From: Mesobacillus jeotgali
Lineage (GTDB): Bacteria > Bacillota > Bacilli > Bacillales > Cytobacillaceae
Reading direction: 5' to 3'
Length of the DNA: 64,000 nt
Assembly: GCF_002874535.1 (NCBI RefSeq)
Contig: NZ_CP025025.1
Coordinates: 2,217,526-2,281,525 of the forward strand
Shown one piece after another: positions 24,719-31,977 of this stretch; the stretch's first letter is position 1; each line of letters begins with the position of its first letter. The notes beneath the pieces were generated by a model. The model searched no databases and was not told the DNA's origin. It saw only the letters and a list, made by a program, of their open reading frames with translations. Both the position numbers and the translations under genes were made by a program.

Positions 24719-25421
24719 ATAAATGGTCGAAATGATTGGTAAATTGAACAGAAACCTCTTCTGTGGGAGATAAATATTCAATTAGGTATCCCCTTTTAAT
24801 AAGATACCTGTATGCATTTTTAAAAGTTGCATTAGTCATATCTAAGTTATCCATTAAATAATCTTTTAATTCCGAATGTTTAACAGTATCTCCTGACGAA
24901 AATTTATCTTTCAATAATCTCATCGCTGAATATGTCGTAATGGTTAACGGTCCGGCAGAATCCCTTAAATTCATCTTTTTTGCCTCATCTATAACTTTAT
25001 TCAAATCATCTTTATTAAAATCACCTTTTTGCCTAACATCTTCTAATTTCTCAATCAATTCTTTTCTCCACTCAGTAGATTCTGATATAGCTTCCACCAT
25101 TTGGTCCTTCATTACCTGCAATTGATTCATTTTCTCCATTAAATCCTTATTAAGCTTAATTGCAGTTTGATTTGTCTCTTGCAATTGGTCTGATGTTTCT
25201 TTTAGATCCACCATAGATTGTCTTTGACCTGTTACATCGATTAATGAAAGTACTATTGCTATAACTGACAAAATTAATGATGATACTGTTGATGCTGTAC
25301 CCATCATGGTACTAGCTGATTCTAAACCACCAAATGCTATCACTAGAAAGAAAGAAAGCACTATCACAGCAATTATTATTATATATACCAAGTGACCAAC
25401 CCTAATATAACCCTTTTTCAT
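24717..25421 (-). CDS. Two-helix membrane protein with coiled coil and C-terminal wHTH-like domain
   Basis: 234 residues: two membrane helices (about 10-31 and 43-62), a long coiled coil (about 68-125), then a basic helical region and a C-terminal domain (about 160-225) that looks like a winged helix. This combination (membrane anchor, coiled-coil stalk, cytoplasmic domain) suits a sensor or a membrane-acting effector; I do not recognise the family. Its ribosome site is buried in a hairpin (25424-25462), so expression appears to be under translational control. It sits between the restriction genes and the second Rep-like module. Confidence 0.65.
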   Translation of the reverse strand: MKKGYIRVGHLVYIIIIAVIVLSFFLVIAFGGLESASTMMGTASTVSSLILSVIAIVLSLIDVTGQRQSMVDLKETSDQLQETNQTAIKLNKDLMEKMNQLQVMKDQMVEAISESTEWRKELIEKLEDVRQKGDFNKDDLNKVIDEAKKMNLRDSAGPLTITTYSAMRLLKDKFSSGDTVKHSELKDYLMDNLDMTNATFKNAYRYLIKRGYLIEYLSPTEEVSVQFTNHFDHL

Positions 25422-25423
25422 AC

Positions 25424-25462
25424 ATATCCCCCTTTACCTCATATTTCGACAAAAGGGGATAT
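25424..25462 (-). promoter_or_regulatory. Hairpin sequestering a ribosome binding site
   Basis: On the minus strand ATATCCCCTTTT pairs with AAAGGGGGATAT (one bulged G) across a 15-nt loop, and the second arm is the Shine-Dalgarno sequence of the gene starting at 25421. The rest of the 25463-25769 gap contains the module 2 iterons and A+T-rich sequence. Confidence 0.6.
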
Positions 25463-25611
25463 TTTTCCTGCTTGGGCTAATGACTAACATTGGGTAAAAT
25501 TTACACCTCAGCCTTTTAGTTTTAATCTTTACTTCTAAACTTAATTACTTTATATTCCTTCTATATCTTTACCAGTTAACTTTTCTTAGTGAGTTCTTTT
25601 TTTTAGAAGAA

Positions 25612-25636
25612 TAATTAAGTCTTTATAATTAAGTCT
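25612..25636. repeat. 14-bp iterons, module 2
   Basis: TAATTAAGTCT occurs at 25612 and 25626, a 14-bp period, the same core and period as the iterons at 18829-18874. It lies downstream of Rep-like gene 2, as module 1 does relative to gene 1. Confidence 0.65.
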
Positions 25637-25769
25637 ATATTATTCAGTATATATAACGGGTAATTTGTATACCCATTGAAATGTAATAATTACCCCTTTG
25701 CAAGCTAATCCTTATACTACCTTTCCCCTATGCTTATTAACAGCTACAATCCTTGATTTATCAAGATTA

Positions 25770-26375
25770 TTAATCACAGTTCCCTTTATAACCCATTGCC
25801 TTCAAATCTTTTAGCATTTTTCTTTCTGCTTTTTCTTCTAACTGTTTGTAGTAATCATCTTCTGAACTAGATACCGTTTTGTTTATGGCGGCTGTACTCG
25901 ATTTATTCACCTTTTCTATTTTAGCTAAGTGATTCTCGTGCCGTTCCTTATCTCCCTGTGCTTCACTTTCAAGATTTGCCTTACGTTCTTCATAATCGGC
26001 TATTACCTTCTCAGGTAACTGCTTAGTTAATTCGTCTAATGATAAAGGTAAATCTATATAGTAGACATTCTTATTAGGATGATATGAAGACTTCCCTTTA
26101 CGGATTAACCCTAATCTATCTAGGTTTTTCACCGACTCTTTAACCGTCTTAGTACTAAGTCCTGTCTCAACAGCAATCTGATTGATAGTTGGATAAGCAT
26201 AGCTATATCCGTTCCTATCATACCTATATAGAAAAAGATATATGTTCAGATCATTCCCTGACATAACCCTGTACTTCATGTAGTTTTGTATGGAATGCGG
26301 AACTTGTTCAAACCTACCTTCCATAAAGCAATGATTACCTTTCATGCGTTCCTTACTGCCTGTAATTTTTATCAT
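25770..26375 (-). CDS. Winged-helix Rep-like protein 2
   Basis: 201 residues. Residues about 40-112 form a winged helix (YAYPTINQIAVETGLSTKTVKESVKNLDRLGLI) of the same type as Rep-like protein 1, with EQVP upstream of it in both. The C-terminal half is charged and coiled with Lys/Glu repeats. It is preceded by a 41-bp motif (copy A) and followed by 14-bp iterons, so the whole module looks like a diverged duplicate of 18829-19623. A replication or partition-control role is inferred. Confidence 0.65.
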   Translation of the reverse strand: MIKITGSKERMKGNHCFMEGRFEQVPHSIQNYMKYRVMSGNDLNIYLFLYRYDRNGYSYAYPTINQIAVETGLSTKTVKESVKNLDRLGLIRKGKSSYHPNKNVYYIDLPLSLDELTKQLPEKVIADYEERKANLESEAQGDKERHENHLAKIEKVNKSSTAAINKTVSSSEDDYYKQLEEKAERKMLKDLKAMGYKGNCD

Positions 26376-26417
26376 TTTCCTAACTTCCCCTCAAGTAATA
26401 ATGGGGTAAATATTACC

Positions 26418-26458
26418 CCTCAGGAATGGACTTGCACCATTACGGAGGATTAGGACAT
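26418..26458 (-). repeat. 41-bp element motif, copy A
   Basis: Minus strand: ATGTCCTAATCC, 10 variable bases, TGCAAGTCCATTCCTGAGG. Nearly identical in its fixed parts to copy B; 42 bases upstream of the Rep-like 2 start. Confidence 0.75.
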
Positions 26459-26540
26459 AGGAAATTTAGTTAGACACGAAAGGTTCACAGAAAGAAATTC
26501 CATTTTGAATTATGATGAAGATAAGAAAGGGGGTGGGGTA

Positions 26541-26807
26541 TTGATTAGAGTGGAATTCGCTAACGTATACACGCAAGAAACGTTAAGAGAAATCTCTTTT
26601 AAAGACGAAGACCAAATGAAAGACTTAATTAATTTACTTGCTTCAAAGCCTGAAGACAGTAATGATACGTATTTAATTGACAGCCAGTTTAGATCCCTTG
26701 ATGCTAAGTATGTAACTCATTCAACTTATGAGGATAATGGTATAACAGTTTATAGGTTACTATTCAAGGTACAGCTATCAGAGAAGCAATTTAAAGTTCT
26801 ACATTAG
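26541..26807 (+). CDS. Small element protein beside attR, unknown
   Basis: 88 residues from a TTG at 26541, with AAAGGGGGTGGGG directly upstream; an upstream ATG at 26505 lacks a site. Mixed charge, alpha/beta in appearance. It is the last gene before attR and points outward. Recombination directionality factors of serine-integrase elements are small and unrelated in sequence, so this is one candidate, without direct evidence. Confidence 0.5.
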   Translation: MIRVEFANVYTQETLREISFKDEDQMKDLINLLASKPEDSNDTYLIDSQFRSLDAKYVTHSTYEDNGITVYRLLFKVQLSEKQFKVLH

Positions 26808-26835
26808 AAAATAAATTTTGATGTGTGTTTAATAC

Positions 26836-26846
26836 TCATTAGGTGT
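26836..26846. other. attR core of the integrative element
   Basis: TCATTAGGTGT, identical to 11739-11749. The sequence to its right continues the host yneR frame. Confidence 0.8.
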
Positions 26847-27006
26847 CTCCAAGGAAGAACCGGATCACATTGGCGTAAAAACAGAAAAAAATGGGATTAC
26901 CTATTATATTGAAGAGAAAGATATTTGGTATTTTGACGGCCATGATATGACCGTAGAACTCCACCCAGTTGGCCAGGAACCCGATTTCAAATTCGACAAG
27001 AAATAA
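26836..27006 (+). pseudogene. yneR: Displaced 3' end of the original yneR
   Basis: 57 codons in frame from the att core to TAA: SLGVSKEEPDHIGVK.., then TYYIEEKDIWYFDGHD, closely similar to but distinct from the 3' end of the chimeric yneR at 11750-11906. It has no start and no promoter. It lies directly beside yneQ, as in B. subtilis. It is the host's own C-terminus, silenced by integration and recoverable on excision. Confidence 0.88.
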
Positions 27007-27033
27007 GGCAGACGCAATTAGCGCCTGCCTTAT
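27005..27033. terminator. Bidirectional terminator between yneR' and yneQ
   Basis: AATAAGGCAGACGC and GCGCCTGCCTTATT form a long stem (one G-U) that overlaps the stop codons of both genes. Confidence 0.7.
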
Positions 27034-27359
27034 TTCTTGCCCTTGTCTTTTAAAAGAGGATTCACAATGCCCTCTTGTTTCAAAATTTCAGCTTGCCTCG
27101 TTCCTAATAGATCGAAATGAGGATAATCCGTCTTCCTTTTGTCGATCCATTCCGGCCGCAGGCCATATTTTCTTCCCCACTCAGCTAACTTGTCAAGATC
27201 CCGGCAACCTACTTTTGTAACCGTTGAACACTCGGGAAAGCGGTCATCAATCCAGTAATGGGTCAGGAAAGCGAGCTCCCCCCTATCGATTTTAGCTTTC
27301 CATTCCTCAAGCTCGCGGCGTTTGATCCCGAAAGCCAAATCAGAATTGCTCCTTTTCAT
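27030..27359 (-). CDS. yneQ: YneQ family protein
   Basis: 109 residues, charged, soluble, with several Trp residues and a C-x12-C pair (PECSTVTKVGC). It matches the small YneQ protein by position (between yneP and yneR) and by general character. Function unknown. It overlaps the 3' end of yneP by 20 bases and is therefore translated with it. Confidence 0.75.
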   Translation of the reverse strand: MKRSNSDLAFGIKRRELEEWKAKIDRGELAFLTHYWIDDRFPECSTVTKVGCRDLDKLAEWGRKYGLRPEWIDKRKTDYPHFDLLGTRQAEILKQEGIVNPLLKDKGKK

Positions 27360-27783
27360 CTTCTGGCTTCTTCATTGCCTGTAGATAAGCTTCATGCCAG
27401 TCAGGGTAGCTCCTTTTTAACGAAATCGGACGGAAGCTATCCTTTTTAACACAGACATGCTTTGAGCTGCCAGTCAATGCAAGCTCACCCTCACCATTGT
27501 AGATTTCATATTTATAGACGGAGCGAATGCCATCATATTCCTCAACCCAAGTCTTGATTGTAGCTGTATCTCCATATCTCAATGGCTTTTTATAGGAAGC
27601 TTGGATATCAAGAACAGGTGAGATGATTCCGTCCTTCTCCATTTCTGCATAATTAAAGCCAAGCTCCTTAATCAATTGTGTTCGCCCCAGTTCCATCCAC
27701 ACCAGATAATTTGCGTGATACACGACCCCCATCTGGTCTGTTTCCGCATATCTTACCTCGATCTCCCTAGAAGAAATTTTCAT
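27340..27783 (-). CDS. yneP: Acyl-CoA thioesterase YneP (hot-dog fold)
   Basis: 147 residues, a single 4HBT hot-dog domain of the YbgC/FCMB type. The active-site segment is YAETDQMGVVYHANYLVWME (D16, H23). Members hydrolyse acyl-CoA or aromatic-CoA thioesters; the substrate of YneP is not known. AAAGGGGATTACCA precedes the ATG. It forms an operon with yneQ. Confidence 0.85.
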   Translation of the reverse strand: MKISSREIEVRYAETDQMGVVYHANYLVWMELGRTQLIKELGFNYAEMEKDGIISPVLDIQASYKKPLRYGDTATIKTWVEEYDGIRSVYKYEIYNGEGELALTGSSKHVCVKKDSFRPISLKRSYPDWHEAYLQAMKKPEDEKEQF

Positions 27784-27813
27784 TGGTAATCCCCTTTGTT
27801 TTTTCTTGTAAGT

Positions 27814-30135
27814 TTAATCTATCAGTTTTTTTAAAGCCGCTTCAAAATCTTGTTTTTCCAAGTATAAAACATCTTCACCCAAATTCTCAAAATTTTCGCC
27901 GTCAATCAATCGATATGCCTGGGATTGAATCGCTTCATCCACAAAGTTAGTAGCGAATCGACCGTTCCCATTGATTTCTGTTTCTGAGAGTTTTGCAGTT
28001 AAAAAAGCTTCTGCTTCGACATTTATTTTATACTGATACTTTCCAGAGTAGTTCTTAATAATGAGCAACAAATCACTCACATTATAGTCTGGAAAATGGA
28101 AAAACTTCTTGAACCTTGAACGAAGGCCAGGATTGCTTTCCAGCAGCATGTCCATTTCTGCAGGATAGCCAGCCAGGATCACGACAAGGTTTTCATTATG
28201 CCTTGTCATTTCATCAACAAGAGTATCAATAACTTCCTTGCCAAAATCACCCGAACTTTGACCGAGCAAAGAGTATGCCTCATCTATGAATAGTACTCCC
28301 CCGAGTGCCTCCCGGATTTTTTTCTTCGTTTTGATGGCTGTCTGTCCAACATAACCAGCGACAAAATCAGCGCGACTGCTGACAATTAAATGCCCCCGCT
28401 TTAGCATACCGCATTCCTTCAGGAGCTCAGCGTAAATCTTTGCGACAGTAGTTTTTCCAGTGCCCGGATTGCCGGTAAAGACAGAGTGAAGCTGTATCGG
28501 CACAGCAGGCAATCCCTTTTCCTTTCGCAGCTGTTGCATCCTGACGAATGAGATCAGGGAGGTAACCTCGGATTTGACAGTGTCTAGTCCAACAAGAGCA
28601 TTCAGCCTGTCTAGTGGTTTTTCCGCTGAAGGATTCGAAGGTGCTTCAAAGTCTTCTTTTTCCAATAATGTATAGGCCGAAAAGTCATCTTCTTCAGCAG
28701 GACGGGAACCCTTTTTGAAAATTGCTTCTAACACAAGATTGCGTACCGTCCTGGCATTCCCGAAGGTTTCGTCGACTCTTTCCTTTTCAATACGATCCCT
28801 GAGCTCGAGCTTTGCTTGCTCTGTCATGGCATAATCGTTATCCTGTGCCGCTTGCTCAGCAATTTGCAGGAGTTCATCATCTGAATAATCAGGGAGATGG
28901 ATTAAATTCGATTGAGGGAATCGTGATCTTAAACCTGGATTCGCGTCAAGAAATTGTCGCATTTCTTCTGGATAACCAGCAAGGATCACAGCGAATTTGC
29001 CTCCATACTCATTTCCGGTCATTAAGGACACTAGTGTATCGATAGCTGTTTGGCCATAGTCATTTCCAGTCTGGCCTTCCCGCTTAAGGCTGTAAGCTTC
29101 ATCAATAAACAGTACCCCGCCCAAAGCTTGCTCGACGACCTTTCTGACATTTTCCTCCGTCTGCCCTACATAAGCACCAACAAGCTGGGACCGGTCTGCC
29201 TCAATTATTTCTTCCCGCGGCAATACTCCAAGCTGATGATATATTTTCGCAAGCAATCGGGCTAACGAGGTTTTTCCTGTTCCTGGATTACCCGTCAGGA
29301 CCATATTCAAGCTTTGATCATCTTTTGTTTGCAGACCAAGCTCTTTCCGTTTTTGCTGATACTTCAAGAACCGGTAAAAATCATTTACTCTCTCCTTTAC
29401 CGACTCTAGTCCTACCATTTTGTTAAGTTCAGCCAGAGGATCCATTTCAGACGGTGTTTGGCTATCCAAATCCTCTGCAAACTCTTCTTCCCATTTCACC
29501 CTGATATCTTCGAGGCTTTGAAGTCTTTTCTGCATTTCTTCATAATGGACAGCTGTATGGAAAACCCCGGTAACTGACTCTTCATACAGCTCAGTTGCTT
29601 TCAGGAGAGCTGCCGTCTCTTCTATAGCCTTTTCCAGCAAATGAGTCAGCCTGTTGAACTTCGCTTCTACTTCAGACCCTTTTTCAATATGCTGGGCTGT
29701 TAGGTCATCAAGTTCTTCTTCAGCGTGTGACAGAAATTGCTGTGATATATCAATGTACTGCTCTGCTGTTTTCTTTTTTAATGCCCGATTATCCGTTTCC
29801 CTGATCCGCGGGAAGACAAGCTGGTCAAATAGGTTTCCTTTATTTTTCCATTGATTCCTGGCGAGCAAGGATTTCGCCTTCTTGTTTGCCGGGTCGTGTT
29901 CAATCGCATTCTTTAGCCACTCGAGGACAAGAGAATCATAACCGTTTCGTTGGGCCCTCGATTGAGCAGCCAGAGTCAAGGTTTGAGACAAATTCTTATT
30001 CTCTTCACTTTTTGTCAGCATCCTGACCGCGGTGATCAAACTGGCTTCATCCTGAATATATCCTTTTGTATTTATCTCTTCTTCCCATAGCAAAATCTGT
30101 TCTTCTATAGGAATTTGGCTTTTTTGTCGGTCCAT
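27814..30135 (-). CDS. Double-AAA ATPase of the CbxX/SpoVK family
   Basis: 773 residues. The first 230 are helical and TPR/coiled-coil-like. AAA domain 1 has Walker A GNPGTGKTSLARLLAK and Walker B GGVLFIDEAYSL (about 280-350); AAA domain 2 has GNPGTGKTTVAKIYAE and again GGVLFIDEAYSL (about 555-620), each followed by GYPEEM or GYPAEM and the GLRSRF arginine-finger segment. B. subtilis SpoVK has only one such AAA domain, so this is a longer relative. Role in sporulation is suggested by family and by the neighbouring spore genes, not shown. The start at 30135 has GAAGTGAT close upstream. Confidence 0.82.
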   Translation of the reverse strand: MDRQKSQIPIEEQILLWEEEINTKGYIQDEASLITAVRMLTKSEENKNLSQTLTLAAQSRAQRNGYDSLVLEWLKNAIEHDPANKKAKSLLARNQWKNKGNLFDQLVFPRIRETDNRALKKKTAEQYIDISQQFLSHAEEELDDLTAQHIEKGSEVEAKFNRLTHLLEKAIEETAALLKATELYEESVTGVFHTAVHYEEMQKRLQSLEDIRVKWEEEFAEDLDSQTPSEMDPLAELNKMVGLESVKERVNDFYRFLKYQQKRKELGLQTKDDQSLNMVLTGNPGTGKTSLARLLAKIYHQLGVLPREEIIEADRSQLVGAYVGQTEENVRKVVEQALGGVLFIDEAYSLKREGQTGNDYGQTAIDTLVSLMTGNEYGGKFAVILAGYPEEMRQFLDANPGLRSRFPQSNLIHLPDYSDDELLQIAEQAAQDNDYAMTEQAKLELRDRIEKERVDETFGNARTVRNLVLEAIFKKGSRPAEEDDFSAYTLLEKEDFEAPSNPSAEKPLDRLNALVGLDTVKSEVTSLISFVRMQQLRKEKGLPAVPIQLHSVFTGNPGTGKTTVAKIYAELLKECGMLKRGHLIVSSRADFVAGYVGQTAIKTKKKIREALGGVLFIDEAYSLLGQSSGDFGKEVIDTLVDEMTRHNENLVVILAGYPAEMDMLLESNPGLRSRFKKFFHFPDYNVSDLLLIIKNYSGKYQYKINVEAEAFLTAKLSETEINGNGRFATNFVDEAIQSQAYRLIDGENFENLGEDVLYLEKQDFEAALKKLID

Positions 30136-30218
30136 CCAAATCACTTCTTTATCTAAAGTTAATTACATACGTTATCTTAGTTCACATTCCGTATATTATC
30201 ACATTTTTAACGAAACAG

Positions 30219-30246
30219 AAAAAGACCCGCCTGTTGACGGGTCTTT
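30219..30246 (-). terminator. Terminator of tlp
   Basis: AAAGACCCG-cctgttga-CGGGTCTTT, with T-rich sequence on the minus side. Confidence 0.8.
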
Positions 30247-30252
30247 TCGGTA

Positions 30253-30474
30253 TTACTGCTCGTTGTGCGCTTCATCCTTGATCTCAGCTCTAAAGGCATC
30301 AATGCTTTCTCGGCGGCGCTCATTTTTAGCTTTAATTCTTTGCTGGTCTTCAGGGCTCGAATTGACCATTGCAGCTTCAGCATCCTCCATGTTCTCAATC
30401 GTATGATGAATCATGGACTGCAGCTTTTCTACATTATCGCTTCGATCGTCTGGCTTTGGTGTATGATTTGCCAT
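30253..30474 (-). CDS. tlp: Small acid-soluble spore protein Tlp
   Basis: 73 residues, highly charged, with the Tlp family features KPDDRSDNVEKLQ and an internal MVNSSPEDQQ.I..KN.RR pattern. Tlp is a thioredoxin-like-named SASP found in the spore core and expressed in the forespore from a sigma-G promoter. AAAGGAGGTACAAG precedes the ATG. In B. subtilis sspN and tlp form an operon; here a hairpin stands between them. Confidence 0.92.
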   Translation of the reverse strand: MANHTPKPDDRSDNVEKLQSMIHHTIENMEDAEAAMVNSSPEDQQRIKAKNERRRESIDAFRAEIKDEAHNEQ

Positions 30475-30621
30475 TGTCTTGTACCTCCTTTTAAAAAGTA
30501 CATCAATAGTATGCTACTACCCGTTTTGTTTATTAGCGGAAAACAGTGGATAACTATTAGTTTAGCGCGCGTTGATCAGCCCCGATTTTCGTTAAGTGTA
30601 AAAAACGATACTCTTTTTTAA

Positions 30622-30651
30622 AAATAAAAGCCCGCCGGTAAATTGGCAGGC
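30622..30651 (-). terminator. Hairpin between sspN and tlp
   Basis: GCCCGCC and GGCAGGC (one G-U) form a 7-bp stem; on the minus strand TTTTATTTTT follows. Confidence 0.75.
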
Positions 30652-30663
30652 ATATTCATGGTA

Positions 30664-30807
30664 CTATTCACCTTTAGTTTGCATGACCTGGGCATGTTCA
30701 CCCGACTTATCGTTCATTTTCTTTCCTTTATTGCCACTGAATCCACGCGGCTGCGTTCCAAGGTGGCTTGGAACATGGTGCTTGCTGTCCCTTTTAGGAT
30801 TGCTCAT
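30664..30807 (-). CDS. sspN: Small acid-soluble spore protein N
   Basis: 47 residues beginning MSNPKRDSKHHVP and ending HAQVMQTKGE, which is the SspN pattern throughout. It is a minor spore-core SASP. The start at 30807 follows GGAGGGATATAC; an in-frame start at 30855 would add a non-family extension. Confidence 0.92.
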   Translation of the reverse strand: MSNPKRDSKHHVPSHLGTQPRGFSGNKGKKMNDKSGEHAQVMQTKGE

Positions 30808-30874
30808 GTATATCCCTCCTCTAGAATAAGTTTTTCCTAAAGAAGGGGTATTCATAAATGGTAATGTATGATAT

Positions 30875-31007
30875 TTACTCAGCTTTACCCAAGTGTTTTT
30901 GCTCTAATTTAGCCTCGATCCTATCGAGTGCATCACGGTCATTCAGAAGTTGGCGTTTGTTTTCCATTACAAGCTCTTGAAAAGAACGCTTTCTAGGTTT
31001 TCTCATC
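30875..31007 (-). pseudogene. fbpB: FbpB-like small basic protein with a frameshift
   Basis: The first 14 codons read MRKPRKRSFQELVM, the standard FbpB start. The frame then needs a one-base shift at an A5 run (minus strand, 30960-30964) to continue as N-K-R-Q-L-L-N-D-R-D-A-L-D-R-I-E and end in HLGKAE-stop; without the shift translation stops after 8 more codons. FbpB-type proteins are Fur-controlled helpers of the iron-sparing response in B. subtilis. Either this copy is broken, varies by slippage, or the A run is miscounted. Confidence 0.7.
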
Positions 31008-31144
31008 GTGTTCACCATCCTTTGTCATCATTGTAACAGTTATTATGTCCGGAAACGGTTGCAATTATTACAACTTTTTGAAAATTTAATCGTATTTTAT
31101 TCATACCCGATATTTTGGAGTCTCCTCCATGCAATTTTTACCAT

Positions 31145-31173
31145 AAAAAACACCAGTAGTGATGTACTGGTGT
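31145..31173 (-). terminator. Terminator of yneN
   Basis: ACACCAGTA-gtgatg-TACTGGTGT perfect stem overlapping the stop codon; six T residues follow on the minus strand. Confidence 0.85.
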
Positions 31174-31694
31174 CACTTCGCGAGTTCATTCATTTGATCG
31201 TATGTCATGGAGCCGATATACTTTTTTAGAATCAAGCCCTGTTCATCAATAATGAATGTGGTAGGAATTGAAATGATTGAGTAAGTTTGCTGGGTCGTTC
31301 CATCTTGATCAAGTAATATCGGGAAAGTTAATTCATTGTCCTTCACAAACGACTTAACATTATTCTGAGGATCCAAATTGACGGCAAGAATTTCGACTTC
31401 CTTTGAACTCTCTTTATAAAATTGTTCCATCGCCGGCATTTCTTCTTTACAAGGCGGACACCAAGTTGCCCAGAAATTCAGCATTACCTTTTTACCTCTG
31501 TAATCTTCCAGGCTAACCTCTTCACCAGCAAGGTTTTTCAGTGTAAAAGTAGGAGCTGCCATACCGGCACCTATTCCAGTTGTTGCTTTTGAAGCTTCAA
31601 TCGCTTGTGGTTGCTCGATGTTATAAAAATGCTGAAAAATGGCAACCAAGACCAAGCCAGCAAGAATGCCTGCGGCAATCGCTTTTTTAACCAT
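31173..31694 (-). CDS. yneN: Membrane-anchored thiol-disulfide oxidoreductase YneN (TlpA/ResA-like)
   Basis: 173 residues: one N-terminal membrane helix (about 5-23) and an extracytoplasmic thioredoxin-fold domain. The active site is WCPPC (C79, C82) in NFWATWCPPCKEEMP, and the cis-proline loop is SIPTTF. Such proteins reduce disulfides outside the membrane. In B. subtilis yneN lies between sspN and citB, as here. The start at 31694 is preceded by GAAGGGGG. Confidence 0.88.
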   Translation of the reverse strand: MVKKAIAAGILAGLVLVAIFQHFYNIEQPQAIEASKATTGIGAGMAAPTFTLKNLAGEEVSLEDYRGKKVMLNFWATWCPPCKEEMPAMEQFYKESSKEVEILAVNLDPQNNVKSFVKDNELTFPILLDQDGTTQQTYSIISIPTTFIIDEQGLILKKYIGSMTYDQMNELAK

Positions 31695-31849
31695 TGGAAA
31701 ACCCCCTTCGGTTTTTATAAGTAGGATATCCCAAGTATACAAAGATAATGAAAGTGGAAAAGTGAGAAATTTTGAGGATTATGTGAATTTTCATTGAGAA
31801 GCTGTACCTGGCTGACTTTACATGTTATCCACAAATCAGTTTATATACG

Positions 31850-31920
31850 AAAAAGCGTAAGCACCTTGAAAGTCTTCACGGTAGAGCTGGATTAAGAAAA
31901 CTTCATGAACTTATCTACAA
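31850..31920. repeat. Multi-hairpin repeat, short internally deleted copy
   Basis: Begins AAAAAGCGTAAGCACCTTG and ends AGAGCTGGATTAAGAAAA..ACTTATCTACAA, matching the two ends of the 7034-7300 repeat, with the middle about 200 bp missing. Confidence 0.6.
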
Positions 31921-31941
31921 GTCATCTTTCTTAACCACAAA

Positions 31942-31969
31942 AAATGCCTGGAATAGACCCCAGGCATTT
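31942..31969 (-). terminator. Terminator of mtnA
   Basis: AAATGCCTGG and CCAGGCATTT form a 10-bp stem with a T run on the minus side. Confidence 0.85.
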
Positions 31970-31977
31970 AACCATTC

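Larger units (their letters stand above)
11750..26846. mobile_element. 15.1-kb serine-recombinase integrative element in yneR
   Basis: Bounds are set by the 11-bp repeat TCATTAGGTGT inside yneR and by the displaced yneR 3' end at the right. The large serine recombinase gene is directly inside the left end. Contents include an HTH protein, a Cys-rich VLP protein, a small resolvase with a possible res site, two Rep-like winged-helix proteins with 14-bp iterons, five copies of a 41-bp motif, a restriction-modification pair and several unknown membrane proteins. I see no relaxase, type IV secretion, capsid, portal or terminase genes, so it resembles an integrated plasmid or small mobilisable/satellite element rather than a prophage or a conjugative element. 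Confidence 0.85.

Noticed and set aside
11750..26846. Element considered as a prophage or conjugative element
   Set aside because: No capsid, tail, portal, terminase, lysin, relaxase or type IV secretion genes are seen; the content is plasmid-like.
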